In this document: piece after piece, positions 1-10,600 of the stretch
Numbering within the stretch: the stretch's first letter is position 1
Layout: the number at the start of each line of letters is the position of its first letter
NCBI GenBank assembly: GCA_007570785.1
Contig: ML661799.1
Coordinates: 1,339,598-1,403,597, forward strand
Length of the DNA stretch: 64,000 bases
Source: Antilocapra americana
Lineage: Eukaryota; Chordata; Mammalia; Artiodactyla; Antilocapridae
Direction: 5' to 3'
Made by a program: the position numbers and the translations under genes
Notes under the pieces: generated by a model
Seen by the model: the letters and a program-made list of their open reading frames with translations, nothing else
Told to the model about the DNA's origin: nothing
The model's database searches: none

Positions 1-285
1 AGGAGCTGACTTGGGAAACCCGAATGAAATTTTAACCCTCCAGAAGAATAGCCTTTGAGGGGCTGATTGAGAGTTGATTACCTTCAGCATGGCTGAGGAA
101 ACCATGTCTCTGATTCTCTGTTTACCAAGTATGTTAGATTTGGAAGTCCATGGACCCATCTGAGCCTTGTCTTCTGCATTTATAAAATGGAGGAAATTCT
201 CATCACAAAATGTCTTTTCTTCTTTTGCTTTCTCTTCTTATGGTATCTACAAGAGATAATGAATGTGAGCTAAACTCATTGTAGT
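1..285. other. No feature recognised
   Basis: Unique-looking AT-rich sequence with many stops in all frames. I see no repeat family, splice pattern or motif that supports a call. Confidence 0.5.
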
Positions 286-376
286 AATCATTTCACAATA
301 TGTGTAAGTCAAACCATTATGCTGTGCACCTTAAAGTTACACAGTGATGTATGTCAGTTGTATCTCACACATGAAA
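286..376 (+). repeat. Ancient L1 3'-end-like fragment
   Basis: The wording around 320-375 (cattatgctgtgcacc followed by a tract resembling a tail) is like the 3' terminus of old mammalian L1 elements, which carry a 'tgtacacctgaaact' type segment before an A-rich tail. It is short and diverged, so the family assignment is tentative. Confidence 0.35.
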
Positions 377-475
377 AAAGGAGAAGATAATTCCACTCAC
401 TTAATTGATGTTAACAGACATTTATTGACCAGTAAAACTATGTGCCAGGAATAATTTTTAGGATTTTGAGATGAA

Positions 476-530
476 TGTTGTTGCTGTTCAGTCGCTAAAT
501 CATGTCCGACTCTTTGCAACCCCATGAATG
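476..530 (-). repeat. BovB/Bov-A 3'-end fragment
   Basis: Carries the reverse complement of the shared BovB/Bov-A 3' end (gttcagtcgctaaatcatgt and the 'gactctttgcaaccccatg' phrase). Only about 55 bases remain, so it cannot be said whether a LINE or a SINE was the source. Confidence 0.75.
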
Positions 531-1157
531 CAAGACACAATATCTGCCCTAAGGAGCTTACAGTCCAGTCTACCTACTTGTATCAGACCCTCTTGGGCAC
601 CGTTTCAGGCCACCCTGGCCTCACCTCTCCCTTGTCTCATCTACTACTGAAGCTTCCAGATTACCATGACTCCACCTGACTTCACATAGGCACAACCCAT
701 TGGTGTCCTGCCTTTTGTCCCTGCCACACAGATCTTGCCTTAGGGCTGTTCTGTTGACACTGCAGAGTGGAACATCTCAGGACCCTGCCTGGCACCTACA
801 CAGATGCAACCCGGAAATGTAGAGAAATTAGTGCCCAAAGGGTTGTGAAACCTTGACCAGTAGGAGGTAGAGTTAATGGGTAAATTCTTCCCCAGCTCTC
901 TCTGGATGAATGTTGCTAAGATGTCATTTACACAGCTTTTCAGAGGACTCTTCTGTGAAGTCAAGTAATTAGCCACACTTGGTAGAAGCCAGTTGATGAC
1001 AGATCCACACAGTAATTCTCCTCCTCTCTGTTTCACCCCTGTTAATCTCTCTTGCTCCCTGGAGCCAAACTTTCTAACAAAGTAATAGCACATAATCTGT
1101 CCATCCAGATCTACTTCCTATCTTCAGTTTCCATTCCCTTAACCCAGGCTGAGACAG
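531..1157 (+). other. Possible 5' LTR of the ERV that follows
   Basis: No clear repeat wording in the first half. The last 100 bases resemble the end of the putative 3' LTR at 9640-9806: a 'gctccctgg' block, a decayed polyadenylation-signal area, and an ending of the type 'aacccaggctgagaca'. Directly downstream comes ttggtatcagggg, which resembles a primer-binding-site region. The LTR reading depends on the ERV call downstream. Its left edge cannot be placed. Confidence 0.3.
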
Positions 1158-1199
1158 TTGGTATCAGGGGTAGAAATTTGCCCCTAAAAAGTAGACCCT

Positions 1200-2089
1200 C
1201 AGGATAAGGTTTTGGAGGTGAATTACTCAGTGTCTGATGCCAATAAAGACCTCACCACTAACAGTGATAAGGATAGTGATAACCCATACCATACCAAGGT
1301 ATAAAAATAGTAAACTTATACTTCATGTTAATTGAGATGAAGTGCAAGATGAGATATTGAAATATGTGAAGACTGTGGTACTGAAAAAGCATAGGAGCAT
1401 TGATAATGACATGAAGTGAATTACTTTTGTTAACTGCATTGGAAACCTTGACTAAAGAAAATTACAGGGTGGGGAAGCTAACTGCCAGCTCAAAGCACCA
1501 TGTGAAAGTAGAGGCCTCGGCAGCTTTAAGGAGACTCTCATCTCCTAAAGCTTCAGGACACACAATGCTAAGAATCAAGCCCAGAATCAAGTCTAATGGT
1601 AAGGGTGTGTTAGCTGTCAATAACAAATGCCCATCTTCAACTCTAACACATTACAGTCAGGGCTCAGGTGGGAAGAGGGAGGGACTGTGAAAACTGAATT
1701 GGGGATGTTTGAGTGGACAAGTCTGAGAATCTTGAACCCTCAGATTCTTCTGAACCCTGCAAGCTGGTAAAAGTCATTCCTTCTCCCTTGTCTGGGGAGA
1801 ATAGCCTCTTCTTGCCTGGATATCTTATAATGACTTCACTTGAAGCAGGTGTTCTTTTTGCAAAATAAAGACTGTTCCCTTCAAAATATTCTGCTATTCT
1901 TCAGTGTCTCCAGGAAAAAAATGAGGATCAGCTATCAGCCCAGCTTGAGCTGTGAAGTACAGTCTCTGATCTGGGAGGAAACAGTTTACATGCTGAAGGA
2001 ATTATAGAACCTTGACAATATGTACTGGCAAAAACCAGAGTAGCATGTATAGAAATAAATCATTGTAGGAGGGGAATAAAAAGAAGACT
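1200..2089 (+). pseudogene. ERV gag-like internal remnant
   Basis: Lies between the putative primer-binding region and the BovB insertion. An 87-codon open stretch (1427-1690) is rich in Lys, Ser and Ala and resembles the alpha-helical part of ERV gag regions, but no major-homology or zinc-knuckle motif is visible. The call rests mainly on continuity with the downstream pol remnants. Confidence 0.4.
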
Positions 2090-2148
2090 ATATAGGAAAT
2101 GGTGATGGAATTCCAGTTGAGCTATTTCAAATCCTAAAAGATGATGCT

Positions 2149-2868
2149 TTGAAAGTACTGCACTCCATATGCCAGCAAATTTGGAAAACTCAGCAGTGGC
2201 CACAGGACTGGAAAAGGTCAATTTTCACTACAATCCCAAAGAAAGGCAATGCCAAAGAATGTTCAGACTACCTCACAACTGCACTAATCTCACATGCTAG
2301 CAAAGTAATACTCAAAATTCTCCAAGCCAGGCTTCAACAGTACATGAACCGTGAACTTCCAGATGTTCAAGCTGGATTTTAAAAAGGCAGAGGACCCAGA
2401 GATCAAATTGCCAACATCCACTGGATCATAGAAAAAGCAAGGGAGTTCCAGAAAAACACCTGCTTTATTGACTACACCAAAGCCTTGACTGTGTGGATCA
2501 CAATAAACTGGAAAATTCTGAAAGAGATGGGAATACCAAGGGGACCACCTGACCTTCTCCTGAGAAATCTGTATGCAGGTCAAGAAGCAACAGTTAGAAC
2601 TGGACATGGAATGGACTGGTTCCAAATCTGGAAACAAGTATGTCAAAGCTGTATATTGTCACCCGGCTTCTTTAACCTATATGCAGAGTACATCATGCAA
2701 AATGCCAGGCTGGGCGAAGAACGAGCTGAAATCAAGATTGCTGGGAGAAATATCAATAATCTCAGATACGCAGATGATGCCACCCTTATGGCAGAAAGTG
2801 AAGAACTAAAGAGCCTCTTGATGAAAGTGAAAGAGGAGAGTATACTAATGCATATATATGGAATTTAG
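2149..2868 (+). pseudogene. BovB reverse transcriptase fragment
   Basis: Frame 1 gives residues ending in ELPDVQAGF before a stop at 2380. The homologous reading continues through 2383-2484 in the same general alignment and then in the 2485 frame, containing GIPRGPPDLLLRNLY and the catalytic YADD at 2767-2778. The order (fingers/palm region, then YADD, then LMKVKEES) matches RTE-clade RT. The N-terminal endonuclease domain is absent because of 5' truncation, and the reading is cut at about 2839 by the nested L1. Confidence 0.85.
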
Positions 2869-3220
2869 AAAGATGGTAACGAGAACCCTGCATGCGAGAC
2901 AGCAAAAGGAACGCAGATGTATAGAACAGACTCATGGACTCTGTGGAAGAGGGCAAGGGTGGGAGGATATGGGAGAATGGCATTGAAACATGTTAATTAT
3001 CATATGTGAAATCAATCACCAGCCCAGGGTTGATGCTCGGGGCTGGTGCACCAAGATGTCCCAGGGGGAGGGAATCGGGAGGGAGGAGGGAGGGGGGTTC
3101 TGGAGGGGGAGCATGTGTAAACCCATGGCGGTTTCATGTCATTGTATGGCAAAACCAACACAATAAAGTAAAAATAAATAAATAAATAAATAAAAATCAG
3201 GAAAACTAAAAAAAAAAAAA
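2840..3220 (+). mobile_element. Ruminant L1 3' end nested in BovB
   Basis: Starts at 'tatactaatgcatatatatg' and includes the G-rich 3' UTR block (about 3060-3120), the terminal phrase caaaaccaacacaataaag and an A-rich tail with an (AAAT)n run at 3172-3195. BovB resumes at 'ttcaacattcag' and lacks about 20 bases of its expected sequence, so the insertion came with a small deletion, and no clean TSD is seen. Confidence 0.88.
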
Positions 3221-3915
3221 TTCAACATTCAGAAAACTAAGATCATGGCATCTGGTCCCATCCCTCCATGGCAAATAGATGGGAAAACAATGGAAACAGT
3301 GACAGACTTTATTTGAGGGGGCTCCAAAATCACTGCAGATGGTGACTGCAACCATGAAATTAAAAGACGCTTATTCCTTGGAATAAAAGATATGACAAAC
3401 ATAGACAGCATATTAAAAAGCAGAGACATTGTTTTGCCAACAAAGATCCATCTAGTCAAAGGTATGGTTTTTCCAGTAGTCAGGTATGGATGTGAGAGTT
3501 GGACTATAAAGAAAGCTGAGCACCGAAGAACTGATGCTTTTGAACTGTGGTGTTGGAGAAGACTCTTGAGAGTCCTTTGGACTGCAAGGAGATCCAACCA
3601 GTTAATCCTAAAGGAGATCAGTCCTGAATATTCATTGGAAGGACTGATGCTGAAGCTGAAACTCCAATACTTTGGCCACCTGATGCAAAGAACTGACTCA
3701 TTTGAAAAGACCCTGATGCTGGGAAAGATTGAAGGCGGGAGGAGAAGGTGATGTCAGGGGATGAGATGGTTGGATGGCTTCACTGACTTGATGGACATGA
3801 GTTTGAGCAAGCTCTAGGAGTTTGCAATGGACAGGGAAGCCTGGCATGCTGCAGTCCATGGGGTCACAAAGAGTCGGACACAACTAAGTGACTGAACTGA
3901 ACTGATATAGGAAAT

Positions 3916-4528
3916 ATTTTTTTACTCTATAAGCTGGGATCTCATCTATATTCAGAAAACACTACCTGAACCCTATTTTCACAATATGTTGGGATGATCT
4001 TATTTTGGACATGACACTGGCCTGTAGTAAACTAGGTGGAGATTTTAGACCTCCTTTGGTGTAGTATTGAAGAAAGGATCACAAGGGATCAAGAAAGCAG
4101 GAATGTTAGAATCAATGTTCTTTTTAAGACCTGAGGACCTACCACTCGACCATGTCCTCCAGAATGGCCCAGAGGACAGCCCCTTCACTAAGGCACTAAG
4201 GAACTCTGGGATGAGGGAGGCATCAGCATCTTTAAGAAGCTTAGTAGTGGTTTTCCTCCATACATAAACCAAAACTGCTGGTGTGAGATGCTGCCATAGA
4301 ACTAGGATTCCTAGTATCAATGGATTTGATAGGATAAAGGAATGGTGAAAGTCAAGTGGCTGCATTTAATCATCAGAGGCGCGGCGGACATGATTACTAT
4401 ATTGAGCAACAAGGTCAGAGTAGAAATCAAGGTGCTTTGAACACTAGGGATCTGTGGCAAAGGTGGTGATATGCTGGCAGATGTTTAACAGCCAGTTCTC
4501 TGAAGAAAAACAAAAGCTTTACTTCTAG
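3916..4528 (+). pseudogene. ERV internal remnant (gag-like)
   Basis: Continuation of the provirus after the BovB TSD. The stretch 4067-4267 reads as a short acidic/basic peptide (GPEDSPFTKALRNSGMREASAS) that looks like the end of a gag region. No catalytic motif is visible, and the assignment comes from position between 5' and pol remnants. Confidence 0.4.
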
Positions 4529-4869
4529 GGCTTCCCTGATGGCTCAGTAGTAAAGAATCCACCTGCCTATGCAGGAGACACAGGTTACATTCCTGATCCG
4601 GGAAGATCCCGCCTGCTGAGGAGTAACTAAGCCAGTATGCCACAACTACTGAGCCTATGCTCTAGAGCATAGGAACTGCAACTACTGAGCCCATGACCTG
4701 CAACTGCTGAAGCCCATGTGCCCTAAAGACTGCGCTCCACAACAAGAGAAGCCACTGCAATGAGAAGCCTATGTACCACAACAAGAAAGTATCCCCTGGT
4801 TCGTGGCAGCTGGAGAAAAGCCTGCATGGCAATGAAGATGCAATAGAGCCAAAAATAAAATTTAAAAAG
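4529..4869 (+). mobile_element. CHR-type tRNA-derived SINE
   Basis: tRNA-like head (gggcttccctgatggctcag) is followed by the long 'ctactgagcc...aacaagagaagccactgcaatgag' body and a tail 'gccaaaaataaaatttaaa'. This body distinguishes the cetartiodactyl CHR group from Bov-tA, which shares only the tRNA head. Confidence 0.85.
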
Positions 4870-5880
4870 AGATTTACCAATTTTCATGGTAGAAATACTC
4901 CAATCATGGCCATTTTCAAGCTACTAATCTGACTTCATTGAACATGGAACTGAGAAGAGATATGCACAAATATGAACTGATATGAACTGGCTTCAGCACA
5001 CTACCGGGCAGTGACTAAAATATCAAGGTGAACCCAGAGTCTCCTAGAGTGTTTCTCAACTTGTGTATAAAAAAGTTCAAGGAATGGTGAGCAGAAGGCT
5101 ATTATTCAGCGCTCAAAATGGAAAATCATGGTCCCTATATACTTTCTTGATCTAAGGCAAGACACAGACACAGAGCCCACTGATCCAAGATAAGACTGGG
5201 TCTCTTGAGTAAGAACCAAGCAATGCCACTGCAAACAAATGTGATAAATATTTCTCTGATTCTTCCCCAGAGGGACTTATGGCCCTTTGCTAAAGTATGT
5301 ATGCACTAGGGAAAGGCAAATACTCTGACTTTTCAAGAACTGTTCTGTATGGGTTCTGACACTGACCCATGGGACATGGAATGCCATCATAGTCCTAAAG
5401 TCAGAGAGTCCATGAAGGCCAGGTGATAAATAGAATCCTGGCCTTAGTCTGTCTCAGGGTGGATCCATTTGGTCTACATTCCATGGTTATATCCCTGGTC
5501 TCCAGAAATATATTTGGGATAGATGTACACAGCAATTGGCTGAGCCCTCACAAGTATGACCAAGTGGAAGCCTCTGAAATTGACCACTTCCTTACGTTAT
5601 GCACCGAAATAGTCATCAGAAGAAAGTTCAGAAGACATTGCAGAGGTTAGTACCACTATCAAAAGATTAAAAAATATAAGAGTGATAGTCTCATCATATC
5701 TTCATTTAGTTTACTTAGGTGATACCAGCAAAAAAAAAAGAAACACACAAAACAACAGATGAGTATAGGCATTTGATGGTAGGCATACCACCCTAAATAA
5801 GTGGTAGTCCCAAACGTAGTTGCTGTGCTGGATGTGATGTATTTATTGAGGCAGACTTACACAGCCTTTGGTATTTAGTT
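4870..5880 (+). pseudogene. ERV protease to early RT remnant
   Basis: Reads as a heavily mutated pro-pol junction. The open stretch 5423-5650 (HSMVISLVSRNIFGIDVHSNW) is the best-preserved part and sits where the protease-RT linker would be relative to the RT remnant at 6220 onward. No intact D-[ST]-G protease motif is readable, so the domain label is positional inference. Confidence 0.4.
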
Positions 5881-5891
5881 TGCAGCTATTG

Positions 5892-6104
5892 TGGTTCACA
5901 GGGTAAAGAATCTGGCTACAGTGAAGGAGACCTGAGTTCAATCCCTGGGTCAGGAAGATCCCCTGGAAAAGGGAATGGCAACCCACTCCAGTATTCTTGC
6001 CTGGAGAATCCCATGAACAGAGGAGCCTGGAGGGCTACAGTCTGTGGTGGGGAAAAAGAGTCAGACACAACTGAGTGACTAACACTTTCAGTTTTTCACT
6101 CACA
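5892..6104 (+). mobile_element. Bov-tA SINE
   Basis: Degenerate tRNA head, then 'gggtcaggaagatcccctgg', 'ggcaacccactccagtattc' and the 'gagtcagacacaactgagtg' 3' end. Perfect 11-bp TSD tgcagctattg at 5881-5891 and 6105-6115 shows a simple insertion into the ERV. Confidence 0.93.
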
Positions 6105-6115
6105 TGCAGCTATTG

Positions 6116-7177
6116 ACCTGGCAAATACATAGTTCTCAATCCCCATCAATAAGAGGATGAAAGTGGTTATCTGCATATGAGAAAGACAGCAATAAGTATT
6201 CATTGTCTTTCTCCAAGGCTATGTTAACTCTCCATCACAATATAGTCCAGAGAGATCTTGATCATCTTAAAATTCCACAGAATATTACTATGGTTCAATA
6301 TTAATAAGATCTTCCTAGCTGGACTCAGTGAGCAGGAAGAGGCAACTATTCTAGATGCCATAGAAAGACATGTGCATACTAACAAAAGACAAACCATAAG
6401 AAGAAGCAAAGACCTGATATATTGGTAAAGTTTTATGAGTTCAGGGGTTTGGGGCATACCAGGACATTCTCTCTAAGGTGAAAGTCAAGTTGCTCAATTT
6501 GCACCTCTTACCATTGAAATAGACCAGTGCTGGTAGATTTCTCTGGATTTTACAGTATAATATATCACACTGGCCAAAAAATTGGATAACTCAGAAGGCT
6601 GCAATTCTCAAATAGGGCCAAGAGCAAAAGAGCTCTGTAGCCACCTCAATGACAGAGTAACCCACTTGTCATTGGGGATGTATGACTCAGCAGATCTAAT
6701 GGTGTTCAAGACACCCATGGTGGACAAGGTTACTCCTGTTGGCAAATTTCAACAAGAGAATAAAAGTGCAAAGCCTAAGGTTCTGGGGAAAACAAAGCTA
6801 CAACCTCGGTATTAGAGAACTACCTTCCACTTGAAAAATAGCCTCTAGTATGTTACTGGATTCTAGCAGAAACTAAATGCCCAGCCCTGGATGATCAAGT
6901 GATTATGTGGCCTGAGATACCCATCATGAGCTGAAAATAATCATATTCACCAAGCCATAAGTTCAGGTGAATACCTCAACAACCAATTGTCTAGTAGAAA
7001 TTATATTTTCATAATCAATCAAGCTCAAAAGGCCTAAATAAGTCACACGGATATATGGCCCAGAGTTCCGTATCATTTACCTCCAGTGCACTGACGTCTA
7101 TTCATCAGCTCAAACATATGGCCTCATGGGAGTTTCTCTATGACAACTGATGGAGGAAGAAAAATTCATTCAGGTTC
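6116..7177 (+). pseudogene. ERV RT and connection-domain remnant
   Basis: The segment at 6235-6300 matches, in wording, the RT segment of the second ERV at 23155-23235 (a 'cataatatagttcaaggagatct'-like phrase leading to the catalytic box). Here the box has decayed to stops near 6297-6305. The 6850-7177 part leads into the RNase H core. The coding sense is plus, and no frame stays open for more than 77 codons. Confidence 0.55.
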
Positions 7178-7430
7178 ACAGATGACTCAACACAGTATAC
7201 TGGTACTAACAGAAAATGCACTGCTGTCACAATACAGCCTCATTCAAGGACGGCCCTAAGTGTGGTGGAGGAGAGAATTTGTCCCAGAGGACACATGTGG
7301 GAGCAGTATATGTGTGTCCTCTAGGACAATTTCTCTTCTCCATCACATCTAGGGTCATCCTTGAATGAGGCTGTATTGTGACGGCAGTGCATTTTCAGTT
7401 AGTACCAATAAACTGTGTTGAGTCATCTGT
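7178..7430. repeat. Foldback: two ~118-bp inverted arms
   Basis: 7178-7295 and 7313-7430 are reverse complements of each other, ungapped, with about 12 mismatches (roughly 90% identity), separated by a spacer of about 17 bases. The left arm is the original ERV RNase H sequence and the right arm is an inverted copy. The BovB starts at the very next base (7431). Confidence 0.9.
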
Positions 7431-8212
7431 AATAATCTCAGATATGCAATGACACCACCCTTATGGCAGAAAGTGAAGGAGAACTAAAGAGCCTCTTGAT
7501 GAAAGTGAAAGAGAAGAGTGAAAAAGTTGGCTTAAAACTCAACATTCAGAAAACTAAGATCATGGCATCCAGTCCCATACCTTCATGGCAAATAGATGGG
7601 AAAACAATGGAAACAGTGGCTGATTTTATTTTGAGGGGCTCCAAAATCACTGCAGATGGTGACTGCAACCATAAAATTAAAAGACACTTAATCCTTGGAA
7701 GCAAAGCTATGACAAAGCTAGACCACATGTTAAAAAGCAGAGACATTACTTTGCCAACAAAGATCCACCTAGTCAAAGATATGTTTTTTCCAGTAGTCAT
7801 GTATAGATGTGAGAGTTGGACCATAAAGAAGGCTGAGCACCAAAGAATTGATGCTTTTGAACTGTAGTGTTGGAGAAGGCTCTCGAGAGTCCCTTGGACT
7901 GCAAGGAGATCCAACCAGTCAATCCTAAAGGAAAGCAGTCCTGAATATTCATTGGAAGGACTGATGCTGAAGCCGAAACTCCAATACTTTGGCCACCTGA
8001 TGAGAAGAACTCACTCACTGGGAAGGACCCTGACGCTGGGAAATATTGAAGGCTGGAGAAGGGGATGACAGAAGTTGGATGGCATCACTGACTCGATGGA
8101 CATGAGTTTGAGCAAGCTCCAGGAATTGGTGATGGACAGGGAGGTCTGGCATGCTGTGGTCCCTGTGGTCACAAAGAGTCAGACATGACTGAGCAACTGA
8201 ACTGAACTGATA
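7431..8212 (+). mobile_element. BovB LINE, 5'-truncated
   Basis: Begins just upstream of the YADD box of BovB, which is itself damaged (aatctcagatatgcaatgac, one codon lost), and continues to the usual 'actgaactgaactga' end. A 134-codon stretch (7463-7867) encodes the RT C-terminal region. No TSD pairs its two ends, and the 5' end abuts the foldback arm. ERV sequence between the RNase H and integrase remnants is missing across this site, so the insertion was not simple. Confidence 0.92.
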
Positions 8213-8955
8213 CTTCTTGGCATTGGGTAACAAAAAAAAAAAAAAACAATTTGACTTCTTCTATCAAGAAAAGAGGAAGATTGGAAAACTGGGGGAAGAA
8301 GGCCTAAGAAATGAAGACAAGGCATGCAGATCTTTATGTCTGTCTGAGTTATTGCCCACCAGAGAATATTCACCACAGAGTAGTCTCTGAACAATCAGGT
8401 GAATGGGTGCTTCATCTTGTGGTTGTCATCAGGTTTCTCTTCAGCCACTCCAGTGCTGGCACAATGATCCCACTAACAAAGTGAACATGGTGGCAGGGAT
8501 AGAGGTTACACATAAGACCACATGGGCTGTCACTCACCAAGGCAGATCTGTGTACTGCCACTGTGCTCATCCCTTGATATGATACTATTTCTCAAAGAGA
8601 TTAGTCAAGTGCATGGTAGCAGATCCATTACACTGGACACTTTCCACCCTAGAGAGGACAGGAATCATTATTGGCCAATTTCTTCTTAATGTCAGCACTG
8701 AGAGCTTACGCATGTCTAACTTACCAACATGTTGCCCCACATGACGTTGCATAGACCAAAGGATTTATTTTCCAACACGCAAGATGTGACAAAGGGCATT
8801 GGAACACTAGATTCATTGTTCTTACCATGAACCCCGTCAACCAAAGCTGTTGGCCTAGTTTCCTAGGTTGAGGGAAAAATCTTTTAAAGGCTCATCTGAA
8901 GCTCCTGTGTAGAGATAATATTAATACTTATAAATTTGGAACATTCTCCTTCAGA
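8213..8955 (+). pseudogene. ERV integrase-region remnant
   Basis: Follows an A-run (8230-8245). The wording at 8320-8500 (a 'gcccaccagagaatattcacc' type phrase followed by 'gaacaatcaggtgaatggg') has the look of the ERV integrase core between its catalytic residues. Frames are closed by stops every few dozen codons. No HHCC or DD35E set can be read continuously. Confidence 0.5.
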
Positions 8956-8964
8956 ATGTGGTAT

Positions 8965-9067
8965 TATTGTTCAGTTGTCAAATTGTGTCTAACTCTTTGT
9001 AACTCCATGGACGGCAGCACACCAAGCTTCCCTGTCCTTCACTATCTCCAGGTGTTTGCTTAAACTC
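8965..9067 (-). mobile_element. BovB 3'-end fragment
   Basis: Reverse-complement BovB 3' terminus, flanked by atgtggtat at 8956-8964 and 9068-9076 (9-bp TSD). This marks a genuine, extremely truncated insertion in the ERV. Confidence 0.85.
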
Positions 9068-9076
9068 ATGTGGTAT

Positions 9077-9445
9077 ATGCTGATCCAAAGATCATTCTAT
9101 GTTACTGTCATCCAACAGCTATAATACATGGACCCTTGATATGAGAGGTGGAAGTAGGACTGGCCCTCTCACCCTCACTTTCATTGACTCCACCCTGCAG
9201 CCTTAGCTTCTACTAGGTTGGAGAACTTGCTTATCCTGAGACAGTAGGGTGTGTTTCCATTCAAGGACACAGTAAGGACTATACTGAACTCAAAACTGTA
9301 ACTGCCACCCACTCTTTGGGGACCTCATGCCAACAAACCAGCAGCCAAAGAGTAGAATTCCTGCATTTGTGAAGATAATCAAACTTGAAAGCCAGACTTG
9401 CTTCTAAATAATGAGAATAGGGGGCATACAGGTAGAACATAGAAG
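9077..9445 (+). pseudogene. ERV pol 3' remnant
   Basis: Sequence such as 'tttggggacctcatgccaac' at about 9315 reads like the distal pol region of ERVL-type proviruses. It continues the integrase remnant across the small BovB insertion. No open frame remains. Confidence 0.45.
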
Positions 9446-9603
9446 TGGGCAACAGAGGATGAGATGGCTGGATGGCATCATTCGCTCAGTGGACATGAAT
9501 ATAAGCAAATTCCAGGAGATAGTGAAGGACAGGGAAGCCTGGCATGCTGTAGTCCATGGGGTTGCAAAGAGTTGGACACAACTAAGTGACTTTCACTTTT
9601 ACT
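9446..9603 (+). mobile_element. BovB 3'-end fragment
   Basis: Contains 'gaggatgagatggctggatg', the 'ggcatgctgtagtccatgg' block and the 'gttggacacaactaagtgac' end. It is close to the SINE-shared 3' end but extends further 5' than a Bov-A unit, which makes a LINE origin more likely. Confidence 0.85.
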
Positions 9604-9806
9604 TTCTCAGCAAGCTATGCCATGAAATCAGTTAGTCACATGTAACAGCTGCTGGCCTAATATTGCATCCATATATTGATGCTCTTTCTTTCCCTGGTTA
9701 GCTCTCATTTTCCCTCATTCCTGCTCCCTGGGCTTGATGCCCTAATAAGTAGGTGCTGCTTGAGCCTTCATCTCAGCTCTGCTTTCTGGGAAACACAGCT
9801 GATGAT
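9604..9806 (+). repeat. Putative ERV 3' LTR remnant
   Basis: Contains a decayed polyadenylation-signal area (ccctaataagtagg at about 9740), a C/T-rich U5-like stretch and an end of the form 'tctgggaaacacagctgatg'. The ending parallels the putative 5' LTR end at about 1157. LTR identity is inferred from position and this resemblance. Confidence 0.35.
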
Positions 9807-9963
9807 ACTATTAATACTTGATAAAATTTCTGTGAAGATTAAATTTTGAAAAATAACAAAAATCAAAGTGCTATGCAAGCACTTTATGTACTAGCACGTT
9901 GTGTAAATATTAGCTTGTAGTTACCGATTCTATTTCAAGTTTATATTACAGTTGTAATGGCAT

Positions 9964-10030
9964 AGAAAAATCCACAGACTATAAACTATGGATTTATAAA
10001 AAATCCATAGACTATAAACTATAGACTATA
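9964..10030. repeat. Local AT-rich repeats with a hairpin
   Basis: Units of 'agactataaactat' occur three times with changes. Within them ctatggattt and aaatccatag pair across a 5-base loop (ataaa). Probably replication slippage; no function is implied. Confidence 0.6.
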
Positions 10031-10039
10031 TACTGTCTT

Positions 10040-10320
10040 GCTTGTCTCCACTTCCAGTCCATTTCTTTGAATCCTACCCATCCTGAGTTAAAGAATATTT
10101 GTCATTCCACCTGCCCTCCTAACATCTCAAAGGCTGCCTCTTCCAGGAAGGCTCCTGGATTGATCCAGCTCCTTTTCCAACACCATGGTGATCAGTACCA
10201 AGAAACACAATCTGAGAGCATATTTTTATGGAGACCCTTGTTGACTAGAACTTAGTCTTATTTATTATATGTGAGTTCCCTGAGAGCAGAATTTGTGTTA
10301 ACACTTTGATGTGAACTCAC
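10040..10320 (+). repeat. L2 LINE 3' region
   Basis: Coding-strand L2 wording is visible: 'ggctgcctcttccaggaagg' and, further on, 'gagttccctgagagcagaat' before the element's usual end. Edges are approximate. Confidence 0.55.
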
Positions 10321-10489
10321 TTTGGGGTGGGTTAAATATTAACTACTGGGCTCTGCAGCTGATTCTCCCTCAGAATGGCAGATTTCTCTAGCACAGTAGT
10401 GCTGATTTGCACAAACCTTTCTGCACTCTCACCTAAGTTCCTCTCTGGTCTACAATCTAAGTATAATCACAGGGAGTCAGGATGAGGTG

Positions 10490-10600
10490 GGTAACAGTAC
10501 TAGAAAGACTAGCATTTGTGGTAAGAAGACTGGCATTCAGGTCTTGAATCTGCCATTTAAATGTTACACTATTCTGAGTCCAGTGTTTTTCTTTATAAAA
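10490..10600 (+). repeat. MIR fragment
   Basis: The core 'actggcattcaggtcttgaatctgcca' (10530-10557) follows the MIR pattern of 'ggttcaaatcctggctctgcca'. Diverged and partial. Confidence 0.4.

Larger units (their letters stand above)
2101..3904 (+). mobile_element. BovB LINE, 5'-truncated, with TSD and nested L1
   Basis: Bounded by a perfect 11-bp target-site duplication, atataggaaat at 2090-2100 and 3905-3915. The element starts inside the reverse transcriptase domain and runs to the BovB 3' end (actgaactga). Coding remnants include an RT stretch at 2149-2382 and a second at 2485-2868 with the polymerase box Y-A-D-D at 2767-2778. The C-terminal part reappears at 3392-3751 after the L1 insertion. 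A stop after 2379 and frameshifts make it inactive. BovB copies itself by target-primed reverse transcription and supplies the machinery for the Bov SINEs. It is inserted in the ERV, so it is the younger of the two. Confidence 0.93.
1158..9806 (+). mobile_element. Decayed ERVL-like endogenous retrovirus with nested insertions
   Basis: Non-transposon segments at 1158-2089, 3916-4528, 4870-5880, 6116-7300, 8213-8955, 9077-9445 and 9604-9806 fit one plus-strand provirus read in order: gag-like, protease/RT, RNase H, integrase, LTR-like. The RNase H core is seen as F-T-D-D-S near 7175-7189. Reading frames are broken throughout by stops and indels, and the RT catalytic box near 6295 is destroyed. 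Younger inserts are BovB (2101-3904 and 7431-8212), a CHR SINE (4529-4869), Bov-tA (5892-6104) and BovB scraps. Class III (ERVL-like) is the best guess from general wording, and another ERV class is possible. It cannot encode functional protein. Confidence 0.6.
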
